A stretch of 64,000 nt of DNA from JAABQT01 sp035459025 (GCA_035459025.1 DATHYT010000027.1:1-64000), one strand, 5' to 3'. Positions 8,098-19,028 are shown, counted from the stretch's first letter. Translations and numbers: made by a program. Notes: generated by a model from the letters alone, not told the origin.

Positions 8098-9618
8098 TCA
8101 TTGCGCGGTGACCAGATTGAGGTCGAGCTGGGCCCCTTCGCCGTCCTCGCCCGAGTCGCGCGCGGCGTCGCGCCGCACCTCGATGGCGTGCAGGTAGTCG
8201 TTGGTGACGTCGCCGGTGATGTAGCGCCCGTCAAAGCACGAGGTCTCGAACGTCTTCAGCCTGGGATTCACCTGGCGCACGGCGTCCTCAAGGGCTTCCA
8301 GCTCCTGAAAGATGAGGGCATCGGCGCCGATCTCGCGACCGACGTCCTCCTCGCTGCGGTGCGCGGCGATCAGCTCGGAGCGCGTCGGCATGTCGATGCC
8401 GTACACGTTGGGAAAACGCACCGGCGGCGCCGCCGACGCGAAGTACACCTTGCGTGCCCCGCCTTCGCGCGCCATCTGCACGATTTCGCTGCTGGTCGTG
8501 CCGCGTACGATGGAGTCGTCCACCAGCAGCACGTTGCGACCCTTGAACTCGACGCCGATGGTGTTCAGCTTCTGCCGCACCGAGCGCCGGCGCACCGCCT
8601 GCCCCGGCATGATGAAGGTACGGCCGATGTAGCGGTTCTTGACGAAGCCCTCGCGGTACGGCAGACCGAGCCCCTGCGCCAGCTGCAGCGCCGAGGGCCG
8701 GCTCGAATCCGGGATCGGGATTACCACGTCGATGTCGAGGTGGCGGTAGCTGTGGCGGATTTTCTCCGCCAGCTTGTCGCCCATCGCGAGGCGCGCCTCG
8801 TACACCGAGGCGCCGTCGATCACAGAGTCGGGCCGCGCCAGGTACACGTACTCGAAGATGCAAGGGTTAAGCGAGCTCGACGGCGCGCACTGCTGGCTGT
8901 GGAAATTGCCTTCCTCGTCGATCAGCACCGCCTCGCCCGGCGCGATGTCGCGCAGCAGGCGAAAGCCGAGCGCATCCACAGCCACCGACTCCGAGGCCAC
9001 CATGTATTGCGTGCCGTGCTCGGTTTCGTTGTAGCCGATGCAGGCCGGGCGGATGCCGTACGGATCGCGGAAGGCGAGTACCCCGTAGCCCGCGATCATC
9101 GCGATCACGGCGTAGGCACCGCGGCAGCGGCGGTGCACGTTGGCCACCGCGCGGAAGATGGTTTGCGGGTCCAGGCGCAGCTTGACCGAAGTCTTCTCCA
9201 GCTCGTGCGCCAGGACGTTAAGCAGCACTTCGGAATCGGAGTTTGTGTTGATGTGCCGCAGGTCCTGGCGGAACATCTCCTCTTTCAGCGCATCGGCATT
9301 GGTCAGGTTGCCGTTATGGCCGAGCACGATGCCGAACGGCGAATTGACGTAAAACGGCTGCGACTCCGCGGAATTGAAGGCCGACCCTGCGGTCGGATAG
9401 CGGCAGTGCGCCACGCCGATGTTGCCGGGCAGCGAGCGCATGTTGCGCGTGCGGAAAACGTCGCGCACCTGGCCGTTGCCCTTCTGCATGTGGAAGGTCT
9501 TGCGCTCGGCGGTGACGATGCCCGCCGCGTCCTGGCCGCGGTGCTGCAGGAGCAGCAGCCCGTCATACAGCAGCTGGTTGACGGGCGAGCGCGCTACGAT
9601 GCCGAGGATCCCGCACAT
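8098..9618 (-). CDS. purF: amidophosphoribosyltransferase
   Basis: 506 residues. First committed enzyme of purine synthesis: glutamine plus PRPP gives 5-phosphoribosylamine. The class II glutaminase domain starts with the nucleophile C2 (MCGILGIV) and contains LQHRGQDAAGI; the C-terminal phosphoribosyltransferase domain has the PRPP motif VLLVDDSIVRGTTS and NRYIGRTFI. ATG 9618 is fixed by the need for Cys at position 2. Follows cvpA by 28 bases, an arrangement common in proteobacteria. The last ~15 residues are acidic and family-variable. Confidence 0.97.
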   Translation of the reverse strand: MCGILGIVARSPVNQLLYDGLLLLQHRGQDAAGIVTAERKTFHMQKGNGQVRDVFRTRNMRSLPGNIGVAHCRYPTAGSAFNSAESQPFYVNSPFGIVLGHNGNLTNADALKEEMFRQDLRHINTNSDSEVLLNVLAHELEKTSVKLRLDPQTIFRAVANVHRRCRGAYAVIAMIAGYGVLAFRDPYGIRPACIGYNETEHGTQYMVASESVAVDALGFRLLRDIAPGEAVLIDEEGNFHSQQCAPSSSLNPCIFEYVYLARPDSVIDGASVYEARLAMGDKLAEKIRHSYRHLDIDVVIPIPDSSRPSALQLAQGLGLPYREGFVKNRYIGRTFIMPGQAVRRRSVRQKLNTIGVEFKGRNVLLVDDSIVRGTTSSEIVQMAREGGARKVYFASAAPPVRFPNVYGIDMPTRSELIAAHRSEEDVGREIGADALIFQELEALEDAVRQVNPRLKTFETSCFDGRYITGDVTNDYLHAIEVRRDAARDSGEDGEGAQLDLNLVTAQ

Positions 9619-9646
9619 GCGAGCCGTCTCGCGGTGACGTTAAGGG

Positions 9647-10138
9647 TCAATGATAGCGCAGGCGCTGGCCCAGCGCCTGCGGCAGCCACGGCCGCAGTGC
9701 CAGCGCCGCGCGCCCCATCGGCGGGCCGCAGACCGAATCGCGCCAGGCGCTCTGGCGCGGGAATGCGGTAAGGCCGGCAACGATGGCGAACGCGAGCAAG
9801 ATGACAAGTGCCCGCGCCACGCCGAACACGCCCCCGAGCACATGGTCCAATTCGCCGAGCCCCGCCACCTTGACGAGTTTGCGCAGGAACTGCCCCACCA
9901 GCGTACAAACCGCCAGAACGACGACGAATACCGCGACGAATGCGATCAGCACGCGCAGCTCGGGCGTCGGGATCGATTCGGGCATCACCTCGGCCAGCGG
10001 ACTGCCGAAGTAGTTGGCGCCGAGGAACGCGAAAACCCAGGCCGCGACGGAGATCACCTCGCGCACCAACCCACGCCAGGCGCCCCAGGCGATCGACACC
10101 ACGAACCCGGCCAGGATGAGGTAGTCGAGCCAGGTCAT
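9647..10138 (-). CDS. cvpA: CvpA family inner-membrane protein
   Basis: 163 residues, four hydrophobic helices, with the typical opening TWLDYLILAGFVVSIAWG. CvpA proteins are named for a role in colicin V production in E. coli and are widely linked to envelope stress tolerance; their molecular activity is unknown. ATG 10138 is one base after the dedD stop. Co-transcription with purF downstream is expected. Confidence 0.9.
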   Translation of the reverse strand: MTWLDYLILAGFVVSIAWGAWRGLVREVISVAAWVFAFLGANYFGSPLAEVMPESIPTPELRVLIAFVAVFVVVLAVCTLVGQFLRKLVKVAGLGELDHVLGGVFGVARALVILLAFAIVAGLTAFPRQSAWRDSVCGPPMGRAALALRPWLPQALGQRLRYH

Positions 10139-10139
10139 T

Positions 10140-10712
10140 TCACGGACTGGTCGTTACGCCGCCCGGCTTGAACCCCAGGGCCTTGACGCGCTTCAGCGCC
10201 CTTTCCGCGGCCTCGCGACTGGCGAAGGGACCGGCGCGCACACGCGTCACCCTGCCCTTTTCGGTCGCAACCGGCTCGGTGTAGTAGGGGATCTTCGCCG
10301 CCTTTAGCTTCGCCATGACATCGTCGGGTTCCGCGTACGCCCCGACCTGAAAGAGGTATTGCGCATTGGCGAGCGCCGCTTCGGCGCGCGCGCGCTCGCT
10401 CGCGTCAGGCGCGGGTTTGCTCGGCGGCGGGGGAGCAACCGGCTTGGCTTCGGCCTGCGGCGCCGGCACCTCGGGCTTCGCCGCGACTTGCGGCGGGAGG
10501 TCCTTGGGCGGCGCGGGCTTGGGAACCGCCTTGGGCTTGAACGCCGATTCGTCTTCGTTCGGAATGCGCACGCTCACGGGCGCGGTCTGCCGCGGCTGCG
10601 GATCGAAGATCCAGGGCAGGACGATCACCGCGACGAGCACCAGCGCGATAGCGCCTACCAGCCGCCGCCGGCCGCGGCGCTTCAGGGTCGTGACGTCCTG
10701 GGGTTCAGCCAT
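10140..10712 (-). CDS. SPOR-domain division protein, DedD-like
   Basis: 190 residues. Short basic cytoplasmic N-terminus (KRRGRRR), one transmembrane helix at about 19-36 (LVGAIALVLVAVIVLPW), a Pro/Ala/Lys-rich periplasmic linker, and a C-terminal SPOR domain (about 115-188, starting YLFQVGAYAEPDD and ending ALKRVKALGFKPG). SPOR domains bind peptidoglycan stripped of stem peptides at the septum, so a role in cell division is likely. Its start overlaps the folC stop by 8 bases. Confidence 0.88.
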   Translation of the reverse strand: MAEPQDVTTLKRRGRRRLVGAIALVLVAVIVLPWIFDPQPRQTAPVSVRIPNEDESAFKPKAVPKPAPPKDLPPQVAAKPEVPAPQAEAKPVAPPPPSKPAPDASERARAEAALANAQYLFQVGAYAEPDDVMAKLKAAKIPYYTEPVATEKGRVTRVRAGPFASREAAERALKRVKALGFKPGGVTTSP

Positions 10713-11991
10713 GGGTGCCGGCGCCGGTTCGGGTGGCCGCGAGGGATTGCATCACTTCGGCGACGGTGAGAAAGGATCCGAAGGCGACGATTTTATCATT
10801 CTCTCCCGCGGCCCCCCGGGCCGCGCCGAGCGCCTCGGCGACACTGGCGTGCTTGAACATCGGCGCGCGGACCCCCGCTGCGGACAGGATCTGCGCCAGC
10901 GCCTCGGCGTCGGTACCGCGCGGCCCGCCAAGCGTGCACAGATGCCAGCGCGTGACGCGCGGCGCCAGCGCCTGCGCAACGCCGGCGATGTCCTTGTCCC
11001 GCAGCATCCCGAACACGGCGAAGGTTTCCGCGGCATAGCCGGCGGCACCGAGATTCTCCGCCAGCGCCTCGGCCGCTGCCGGGTTGTGCGCGACATCGAG
11101 GATCAGCTGGGGCCTGCCCGGGAGCACCTGGAAGCGCCCGGGCAGCACCACCTCGGCCAGACCGCGGCGCACGTCCTGCATGCTCACGGGCAAGCGCTCC
11201 CGCAGGGTGTCGAGCGCCGCGAGCGCGCCCGCGGCGTTGTGCAGCTGTCGCTGCCCGCGCAGCGCCGGATAGGCAAGCGCGGGGCGCCTCGTCCCCGGCC
11301 CCCAGTAGTCCCACTGCCCGGGATGCACGCGATAGCCGAAGTCCCGCCCCAGGCGTAGCAGCGACGCTCCGACGCGCTCGGCCGCGGCGAGCACGCTCGC
11401 GGGCGGATCCGCTTCGGCGATGACCGCCGGCCGCCCGGCGCGGAAGATGCCCGCCTTCTCGTGGCCGATGGCCTCGCGCGTGTGGCCCAGGTACGCCATG
11501 TGGTCGAGACCGACGTTGGTGAGCACTGCGCAATCGGCGTCGAGCACGTTGACCGCGTCGAGGCGTCCGCCCAAGCCCACCTCGAGCACCAGCACGTCGG
11601 GCGCCTCGCGCGCGAACAGCCAGAATGCCCCCAGCGTGCCGTACTCGAAGTAGGTGAGCGGCACGGCGCCGCGCGCCCGCTCCACGGCGCTGAAGCCTTC
11701 GACGAGCAGCGCGTCGGAGGCCTCCTGCATGCTGATGCGCACGCGCTCGTTGTAGCGCAGTAGGTGCGGCGAGGTGTACAGCCCGACGCGCCGGCCGGAA
11801 GCGTGCAGGACGGCTTCCAGGAATGCGCAGACGGAGCCCTTGCCGTTGGTACCGGCGACCGTCACGACGGGACACGCGATGCGCACATCCATGCGCCCGA
11901 GCACCTCGCGCACGCGATCCAGTCCCAGCGCGATGGCGTCCGGGTGCTGGCGCCCGATGAACTCCAGCCACTCGGCGAGCGAGCGGCTCAC
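10705..11991 (-). CDS. folC: bifunctional folylpolyglutamate / dihydrofolate synthase
   Basis: 428 residues. Joins glutamate to dihydropteroate and extends folate polyglutamate tails using ATP. The Mur-ligase-like P-loop VTVAGTNGKGSVCAF lies near residues 42-56, followed by SPHLLRYNERVRI and the HMAYLGHTREAIGHEKAGIF segment. The GTG at 11991 forms a GTGA overlap with the accD stop and gives the expected start MSRSLAEWLEFI; the frame remains open upstream but that is accD antiphase sequence. Placement after accD is conserved in proteobacteria. Confidence 0.95.
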   Translation of the reverse strand: MSRSLAEWLEFIGRQHPDAIALGLDRVREVLGRMDVRIACPVVTVAGTNGKGSVCAFLEAVLHASGRRVGLYTSPHLLRYNERVRISMQEASDALLVEGFSAVERARGAVPLTYFEYGTLGAFWLFAREAPDVLVLEVGLGGRLDAVNVLDADCAVLTNVGLDHMAYLGHTREAIGHEKAGIFRAGRPAVIAEADPPASVLAAAERVGASLLRLGRDFGYRVHPGQWDYWGPGTRRPALAYPALRGQRQLHNAAGALAALDTLRERLPVSMQDVRRGLAEVVLPGRFQVLPGRPQLILDVAHNPAAAEALAENLGAAGYAAETFAVFGMLRDKDIAGVAQALAPRVTRWHLCTLGGPRGTDAEALAQILSAAGVRAPMFKHASVAEALGAARGAAGENDKIVAFGSFLTVAEVMQSLAATRTGAGTHG

Positions 11992-12857
11992 GAAGGCGGG
12001 TCGACGGCGATTCCCTGTAGCAGCGCGAGCAGCGTGGCGAGCTTGTCCCGCAGCTGGCGGCGGTCGACGATCATGTCGACCGCGCCTTTTTCGAGCAGGA
12101 ACTCCGCCCGCTGGAAGCCTTCCGGGAGCTTCTGGCGCACGGTCTGCTCGATGACGCGCGGCCCCGCGAAGCCGACCAGGGACTTGGGCTCGGCGATCAC
12201 CACGTCGCCGATCATGGCGTAGCTCGCCGACACACCGCCCGTGGTGGGGTCGGTGAGCACCGTCACGAACGGCAGGCGACGCTCGGCGAGATCGGTGAGC
12301 GCCGCGGTGGTCTTCGCCATCTGCATGAGCGAGAGCAAGCCCTCCTGCATGCGCGCCCCGCCGCTCGCGGTGATGACGACGAACGGCAGCTTCTGCTCGA
12401 TCGCCACGCGCACGCCGCGTACGAAACGCTCGCCGAGCACCGAGCCCATGGTGCCGGCCATGAACTCGAACTCGTGCGCCGCCACCACCACGCCGAGCGA
12501 CCTGATCGCGCCCTGCATCACCACCAGTGCCTCGGACTCGCCCGACTCGGCCTCCGCCTCCAGCAGCCGCTCGGTGTATTTGCGCGAATCGCGGAACTTC
12601 AGGCTGTCCACCGGCAGCACCTCGGCGCCGATCTCGAAACGCCCGTCGGCGTCGAGCAGCGCGTCGAGCCGCGCGCGCGCGCCGATTCTCTGGTGAAAGC
12701 CGCACTTGGGGCATACATTGAGGTTCTTCTCCAGGTCGGTGCTGTAGAGCACCGCATCGCAGGCCGGGCACTTGGTCCACAGGCCTTCGGGCACGGCGCG
12801 CTTCGGCCCCGAAGAGCGCTGGATCTTCGGCGGCAGGAGCTTTTGCAGCCAGCTCAT
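11988..12857 (-). CDS. accD: acetyl-CoA carboxylase carboxyltransferase subunit beta
   Basis: 289 residues. Beta subunit of the carboxyltransferase that forms malonyl-CoA for fatty acid synthesis; it pairs with AccA, also in this window (38504-39472). The N-terminal zinc ribbon has C30, C33, C49 and C52 (CPAC and CPKC). The crotonase-type core carries ITASGGARMQEG and GGVSASYAMIGD. ATG 12857 overlaps the trpA stop as ATGA. Linkage trpA-accD-folC is typical of beta- and gamma-proteobacteria. Confidence 0.97.
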   Translation of the reverse strand: MSWLQKLLPPKIQRSSGPKRAVPEGLWTKCPACDAVLYSTDLEKNLNVCPKCGFHQRIGARARLDALLDADGRFEIGAEVLPVDSLKFRDSRKYTERLLEAEAESGESEALVVMQGAIRSLGVVVAAHEFEFMAGTMGSVLGERFVRGVRVAIEQKLPFVVITASGGARMQEGLLSLMQMAKTTAALTDLAERRLPFVTVLTDPTTGGVSASYAMIGDVVIAEPKSLVGFAGPRVIEQTVRQKLPEGFQRAEFLLEKGAVDMIVDRRQLRDKLATLLALLQGIAVDPPS

Positions 12858-13666
12858 TGCACGACTACCTGCGCGTCGAGCGCTTCGCGGATCGGCTTGA
12901 GCAGCGATCTTACGCGGGCGACGGCCTGCTCCGGCCCGGCCGCCTCGATCTCCTGGATGATGCGGCTGCCGATGATCACCGCGTCCGCGACTAGCGCCAC
13001 GCGCTGCGCGGAGGCGGCGTCGCGGATGCCGAAGCCGACGCCGATCGGCAGGCGCGTCGCCGCCCGGATCTTCGGAATGCGAACGGCCACGTCGTCCAGA
13101 TCCAGGTGCCCCGCGCCGGTCACGCCGCGCAGCGATACGTAATACAGGTAACCGCTGCCGACCCGCGCCACCGCTTCGATGCGTTTCTGGGTGGAGGTCG
13201 GCGCCAGCAGGAAGATCGGATCGATGCCGCTCGCCCTGGCGAGCGTCGCAAACTGCGTGCACTCCTCAGGCGGGTAGTCGACGACGATGACGCCGTCCAC
13301 GCCCGCCTGCTTCGCGGACTCGACGAAGCGATCCACGCCCATCGCCTCGATCGGGTTGGCGTAGCCCATCAGCACCACCGGCGTCGTCGCATCCTTGCGG
13401 CGGAAATCGCGCACCATGCCGAGTACGTCGCCGAGACCCACGCCGTGGCGCAGCGCCCGCTCGCTGGAACGCTGGTTCACCGGGCCGTCGGCCATCGGAT
13501 CGCTGAACGGCACGCCCAGCTCGAGGATATCGGCGCCCGCTTCGACCAGCGCCGCCATCAGCGGCACGGTCAGCGCCGGTGACGGATCGCCCGCAGTGAT
13601 GTACGGAATGAGCGCCTTGCGCCCCCCCTGCTGCAGGGCATCGAAGCGGGCCTGGATGCGCGACAC
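12854..13666 (-). CDS. trpA: tryptophan synthase alpha subunit
   Basis: 270 residues. Cleaves indole-3-glycerol phosphate to indole, which is channelled to TrpB. Catalytic E49 and D60 sit at the canonical positions in LELGVPFSDPMADGP, and the phosphate-binding GVGFGIRD and IIGSRI segments follow. The start is GTG at 13666 (opening MSRIQARF), two bases after the trpB stop; a much longer open frame upstream is a shadow of trpB. Confidence 0.96.
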   Translation of the reverse strand: MSRIQARFDALQQGGRKALIPYITAGDPSPALTVPLMAALVEAGADILELGVPFSDPMADGPVNQRSSERALRHGVGLGDVLGMVRDFRRKDATTPVVLMGYANPIEAMGVDRFVESAKQAGVDGVIVVDYPPEECTQFATLARASGIDPIFLLAPTSTQKRIEAVARVGSGYLYYVSLRGVTGAGHLDLDDVAVRIPKIRAATRLPIGVGFGIRDAASAQRVALVADAVIIGSRIIQEIEAAGPEQAVARVRSLLKPIREALDAQVVVQ

Positions 13667-13668
13667 GG

Positions 13669-14854
<1,186 letters not shown>

Positions 14855-14868
<14 letters not shown>

Positions 14869-15475
14869 TCCTGACCTCCGCGATGAGCGCCGCGATCTTC
14901 GCGGCGTCCTTGATGCCCTTGGCCGTTTCGACGCCGCTGGACACGTCCACCGCCCAGGGCCGCACGCGCCGCACGGCCGCCGCGACGTTGTCGCGCGTCA
15001 GACCGCCCGAGAGCACCAGCGGCCGCGCCAGCTTGGCGGGCACGAGCGACCAGTCGAAGCTCGCGCCGACGCCGCCGTATTCCTCGACGTGCGCGTCGAG
15101 CAGCCAGCCGCGCGCCGCGGAAAACGGGCGCAGGTATTCTAGCAAATCGACCCCCGGCGACACGCGGCACGCCTTGATGTACGGCAGCCCGAACTGGCCG
15201 CAGAAATCGGGCGTTTCCTCGCCGTGGAATTGCAGCATCGCGGGGTGCACCCGGCCGATCACCTGCGCGACCTGCGCCGCGTCGGCGTTGACGAAGAGCG
15301 CAACAGCCTGCACGAACGGCGGCAGCGCATCGCGGATCTCCCGCGCGCGCTCCACGCTCAGGAATCTGGGGCTCGGGGGATAGAACACCAGGCCGATCGC
15401 ATCGGCGCCCGCGGCGGCCGCGTCCGAAGCGTCCTGGGGTCGCGTGATCCCGCAGATTTTGATGCGCGTCCTCAC
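14855..15475 (-). CDS. trpF: phosphoribosylanthranilate isomerase
   Basis: 206 residues. Amadori rearrangement of phosphoribosylanthranilate, third step of tryptophan synthesis; TIM barrel. The general base is C8 (KICGITRP) and the general acid D127 (LLDAHVEEYGG), with LSGGLTRDNV and DVSSGVE binding phosphate. The start is GTG at 15475, overlapping the truA stop as GTGA. A free-standing TrpF is usual in beta-proteobacteria. Confidence 0.95.
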
Positions 15476-16263
15476 GGCAGGGCCGGGATCCCCTGTCCGT
15501 CGCGCGAGCGCGCCGGCAAGCCCCAGCGTTCGGCGTACTCCACACGCTCAAGGTACAGGCCCTCGGCGGCGAAAGTCGGCGCCGCGCGGGCGCGGTCCCG
15601 CGACGCCAGCACCTCGCCCACCCAGGCCGGCGCGTGCCGGCCGTTGCCGACGTAGATCAGCGTTCCGACGATGTTGCGCACCATATGATGCAGGTAGGCG
15701 TTCGCACGCAGGAGAAAATCGATGCGTTCGCCGCGCGCCTCAACCTCGAGCGCATGCAAGGTGCGCACTGGCGACTTGGCCTGGCACTCGGCCGAGCGAA
15801 ACGCCGAAAAGTCGTGCTCGCCGACCAGCTGGCGCGCGGCGGCGCGCATCGCGTCGATATTCAGCGTGGTGTGGTACCACCCGGCGTGGCGCGCGGCGAG
15901 CGCCGGGCGCACCGGCCGGTTGAGCAGCACGTAGCGATAAGTGCGGGCGCGCGCAGCGTAACGCGCGTGGAACTCGTCGGCCACGCGTATCGCCCACAAT
16001 ACCGCGACGGAGTCGGGCAGCAGCGCGTTAACGCCGCGCACCCACGCGCTATCCGGACGTTCCGCCTCGGTATCGAAATGCACCACCTGGCCGCGGGCGT
16101 GCACGCCGCGATCGGTGCGGCCGGCGCAGGTGACTTGCACGGGGGCGCCGGCGATGCCCGAGAGCGCGGCCTGCAGCGTGTCCTGCACCGTGCCGCCGCC
16201 GGGCTGCGTCTGCCAGCCGAGGAAGCGGCTACCGTCGTATTCCAGTGCGAGCGCGATTCTCAT
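15472..16263 (-). CDS. truA: tRNA pseudouridine(38-40) synthase
   Basis: 263 residues. Converts uridines 38-40 of the anticodon arm to pseudouridine. The nucleophile is D51 in CAGRTDRGVHA; the opening strand ALEYDGSRFLGWQ and the late FLLRANAYLHHMVRNIVG segment are typical. ATG 16263 is the only start giving the normal N-terminus. It lies 41 bases after fimV; that spacer contains a short GGCGC/GCGCC hairpin without a T-run, so I do not call a terminator. Confidence 0.95.
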   Translation of the reverse strand: MRIALALEYDGSRFLGWQTQPGGGTVQDTLQAALSGIAGAPVQVTCAGRTDRGVHARGQVVHFDTEAERPDSAWVRGVNALLPDSVAVLWAIRVADEFHARYAARARTYRYVLLNRPVRPALAARHAGWYHTTLNIDAMRAAARQLVGEHDFSAFRSAECQAKSPVRTLHALEVEARGERIDFLLRANAYLHHMVRNIVGTLIYVGNGRHAPAWVGEVLASRDRARAAPTFAAEGLYLERVEYAERWGLPARSRDGQGIPALP

Positions 16264-16304
16264 GCGCGGGAGAATGAACCCGGCGCCTCGCGCGCCGTCG
16301 TGCG

Positions 16305-19028
16305 TCAGCCCAGCTTGGCCAGCAGCTGGTTGGCCTGCCCCTGCTGCGCCGCGTCGCCTTCGCGCAGCACCTCGTTGAGCAGCTCGCGCGCGCCGTCCTT
16401 GTCGCCCATTTCTTCGTAGGCCTTGGCCAGGTCGAGCTTGGTGGCGACTTCCTGCCACTTGGGATCCGCCTGCGCGTCGCCTGCGGGTGCAGCCGCCTCG
16501 CCCGGTGTGCCGAGATCCAGGCTGATCGCGGACAGGTCCAAGGGGGCCGAGGCCTCTTTGGTTTCGCCTCCGCCACTGCCCAGGTTCAGGTCGAAGTCCA
16601 AGCCACCGCCGGAGCCCGAAGGCGCAGCTGGCGTGGCTGTCGGCTCGGGCGCAGCAGGCGCTGTGCCAGGAAACTCGAAGTTTAGGCCGCCGCCGGTGTC
16701 GGCCGGCTTCTCGCCGCCGCCGCCCAAGTCGAAGTCGAGCCCGGCCGAGGCCGCCTTGGATTCCTGCGAATCGAGGACCAGCGTGCCGCTAGGCGCAAAA
16801 TCTGTCTGCTCGGGCGCCGCCGACGGGCCGCCGAGATCGAGGTCGAGCGCAGGCGTAGGCTCCGGCACGGGCTGCGAGCCCGTGCCGCCGCCGATGTCGA
16901 AGTCCACGGACGGCGTCGCGGCCATTGCCGGTGCCGTCGCCGCAAAGGCCGCCGCGGCCGCCGGCGCGGCGCCACCGCCGTACAGGCCGTTGCCCGGATC
17001 GACGTTACGACCCAGCGACGCCGCCTTGTCCCAATCGGGTCCCGCGCCGTTCGTAGCGCCTTTCAGCTTGACGGCGATCTGCTCGAAAGAGTGCGCATCG
17101 CGACGGTTGGCGTAGATCTCTAGCAGCTTGGCCATTACCGGCACCCGGTTCGGATCCTTTTGCAGCGCTTCCTTCAGGATCTCCTCGGCCTGAGCGTCGC
17201 GCCCGTAGGCCATGTAGACGTCGGCCTCGGCGATCGGATCGACGTCGTCAGTCGCCATGCCGGCCGGCGCCTGGCTGGCCGAGGACGGCTGCACGCTCGC
17301 CGCCGCCGCCGCCGGGGCAGCGGCGCCCGCATCAATCTTGCCTACCGTCGGCTCGATCGAGCCGACGCTGAGGACGCTATCCTGGAATTTGCTAGCGGAT
17401 TTCTTTTTACGTTGCCAGGCGTAGGCGCCATAGCCCGCGAGCAGCAGCACGACGCCGCCCAAGCCGCCTAGGGCCACGGGGTTGCCGAGGAACTCGTCGA
17501 GCAGGCTCGGCTCGGGAAGCGGCGGCGGCGCCATCGGCCGCGGCTTAGGCTTGGCGGCAACCGGTGCAGGCGGCGGCGCCGGTTTCGGTGCCTCGGCTAC
17601 CGGCTTGGGTGCCTCGGGCGCGGCAGGTTTGGGGGTCTCGGCGACTACGGGTGCGGGGCTTGGAGCGGCAGGCTTAGGCTCCGGCGCGGTTGCCGCCTGC
17701 GGCGCCGGCGCTGGCTTTGGCGGTTCGGGCGCCTTGGAGACCGGCGACGGCGCGGGCTTCGGTGCCGCCGCGTCCTGCAACTGCTTGAGCTGCTGGTTGC
17801 GGATCTCGAGCAGCTTTCGAAGGTCGCTGACATTGCGTTCCAGCTCGCCGACCCGAGACTGCGCCTCCTGCAGCGCACGCTCGCGCGCCGCGAGATCGTC
17901 TTCGCGCGCGGCCTTGGCGGCCGGCGCGCCCGGCTTGTTCGGATCCGCTTTGGACAGCTTCAGCTGGTCCTTGGGCGGCGCGGGCTTGGGGGCCTCGGTT
18001 TGCGGCGTAATCTCGCCGGTGGCGCTGCGCTCGGCGGCTTGCGGCGCGGCCGGCGCGGCGGCGACTGTGATGCCCAAGCGGCTGCGGTACTCGGCAAAGT
18101 CGGCGTGCTGCGCGATCACCAGGCGATTGGCGTCCTGAACGTCGACGGCCGCGGCCGCCTCCGCATCGGGAATGTTGAGAATGCGCCCGGCGCGCACGAG
18201 GTTGATGTTGTTGTTGATGAACGCATCCTCGTTTGCGCGTTGCAGCGCGATCAGCATCTGGTGAAACGTGACGCCTTGCGGCCGATACTGCAGCGCGATC
18301 TCGCCCAGTGTGTCGCCCTTCTTCACTTCATAGGTCTGCTCGCCTGGCGCGGCCCGCGCCGCGACAGGCGCTGCGAGCGCGGGCGCGGGCGACGGTGCTG
18401 GCGCGGGCTTCGGCTCCTCGGCCGGCGCCGGCTGCGGCTCGGCAGCCGGTGCAGACTGCGGCTCGGCAGCGGGTGCGGCGGCCGTCGGCGTTCCGGCGGC
18501 GCTCGGTTCGGGCTTGGGCGCCGTGAGCACGCCAGGCGGCGGCGTTGTCGGCGCCGGAGGCGCCGCGGGCGATGCCGACGGCGTCGACACCGGAGCGGCG
18601 GCCATCGGTGCCGCCTTCGGTCCCTCGTACCCGGGCGGATCGAGGAGCACGGTGTACTCGCGCACGAACAACCCGGTCGACCAGCGCAGCTCCACCAGCA
18701 GATCGACGAACGGCTCGTTCACCGGCTGGCGCGTATTGACGAGGATGACCGCGCGGCCGTCGCTGCGCTTGTCGATCGCGAACTGGATTCCGCTCAGCGC
18801 GGGATTGAACTCGATGCCGGCCTGCGCGAACGCGTTGCCCGAAGCCAGACGCGCCTCGAGCGAGGATTCCTCACCCGGCTGCACCGCGACGATCTCGATC
18901 TCGGCGCGCAGCGGCTGCCCCAGAAAGGACTTCACGCTCAACCGGCCGAGACCCGCCGCCTGCGCAAGCAGAGGCAGCAACAACATCGCTGCCAAGGCGA
19001 GTCGTAGCAACGCGACCGGTTTATGCAC
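16305..19028 (-). CDS. fimV: FimV/HubP-type polar peptidoglycan-binding protein
   Basis: 907 residues from GTG 19028. FimV proteins are inner-membrane hubs that bind peptidoglycan, organise the cell pole and support type IV pilus function and cAMP signalling. Order: signal peptide (1 to about 24, LLAQAAGLGRLSV), FimV N-terminal domain, Pro/Ala linker, LysM domain (about 240-295, VKKGDTLGEIALQY), coiled coil, Pro-rich linker, one transmembrane helix (LGGLGGVVLLLAGYGAYAW) followed by KKK, acidic cytoplasmic region with repeated L-D-F-D-L-G motifs, TPR-like segment, and C-terminal FimV domain. GTG at 19034 or 19037 is also possible, but AGGG is best spaced for 19028. It has its own promoter inside the block. 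Confidence 0.93.
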   Translation of the reverse strand: MHKPVALLRLALAAMLLLPLLAQAAGLGRLSVKSFLGQPLRAEIEIVAVQPGEESSLEARLASGNAFAQAGIEFNPALSGIQFAIDKRSDGRAVILVNTRQPVNEPFVDLLVELRWSTGLFVREYTVLLDPPGYEGPKAAPMAAAPVSTPSASPAAPPAPTTPPPGVLTAPKPEPSAAGTPTAAAPAAEPQSAPAAEPQPAPAEEPKPAPAPSPAPALAAPVAARAAPGEQTYEVKKGDTLGEIALQYRPQGVTFHQMLIALQRANEDAFINNNINLVRAGRILNIPDAEAAAAVDVQDANRLVIAQHADFAEYRSRLGITVAAAPAAPQAAERSATGEITPQTEAPKPAPPKDQLKLSKADPNKPGAPAAKAAREDDLAARERALQEAQSRVGELERNVSDLRKLLEIRNQQLKQLQDAAAPKPAPSPVSKAPEPPKPAPAPQAATAPEPKPAAPSPAPVVAETPKPAAPEAPKPVAEAPKPAPPPAPVAAKPKPRPMAPPPLPEPSLLDEFLGNPVALGGLGGVVLLLAGYGAYAWQRKKKSASKFQDSVLSVGSIEPTVGKIDAGAAAPAAAAASVQPSSASQAPAGMATDDVDPIAEADVYMAYGRDAQAEEILKEALQKDPNRVPVMAKLLEIYANRRDAHSFEQIAVKLKGATNGAGPDWDKAASLGRNVDPGNGLYGGGAAPAAAAAFAATAPAMAATPSVDFDIGGGTGSQPVPEPTPALDLDLGGPSAAPEQTDFAPSGTLVLDSQESKAASAGLDFDLGGGGEKPADTGGGLNFEFPGTAPAAPEPTATPAAPSGSGGGLDFDLNLGSGGGETKEASAPLDLSAISLDLGTPGEAAAPAGDAQADPKWQEVATKLDLAKAYEEMGDKDGARELLNEVLREGDAAQQGQANQLLAKLG

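Noticed and set aside
16264..16304. Terminator between fimV and truA
   Set aside because: The GGCGC/GCGCC hairpin is only 5 pairs and has no T-run.
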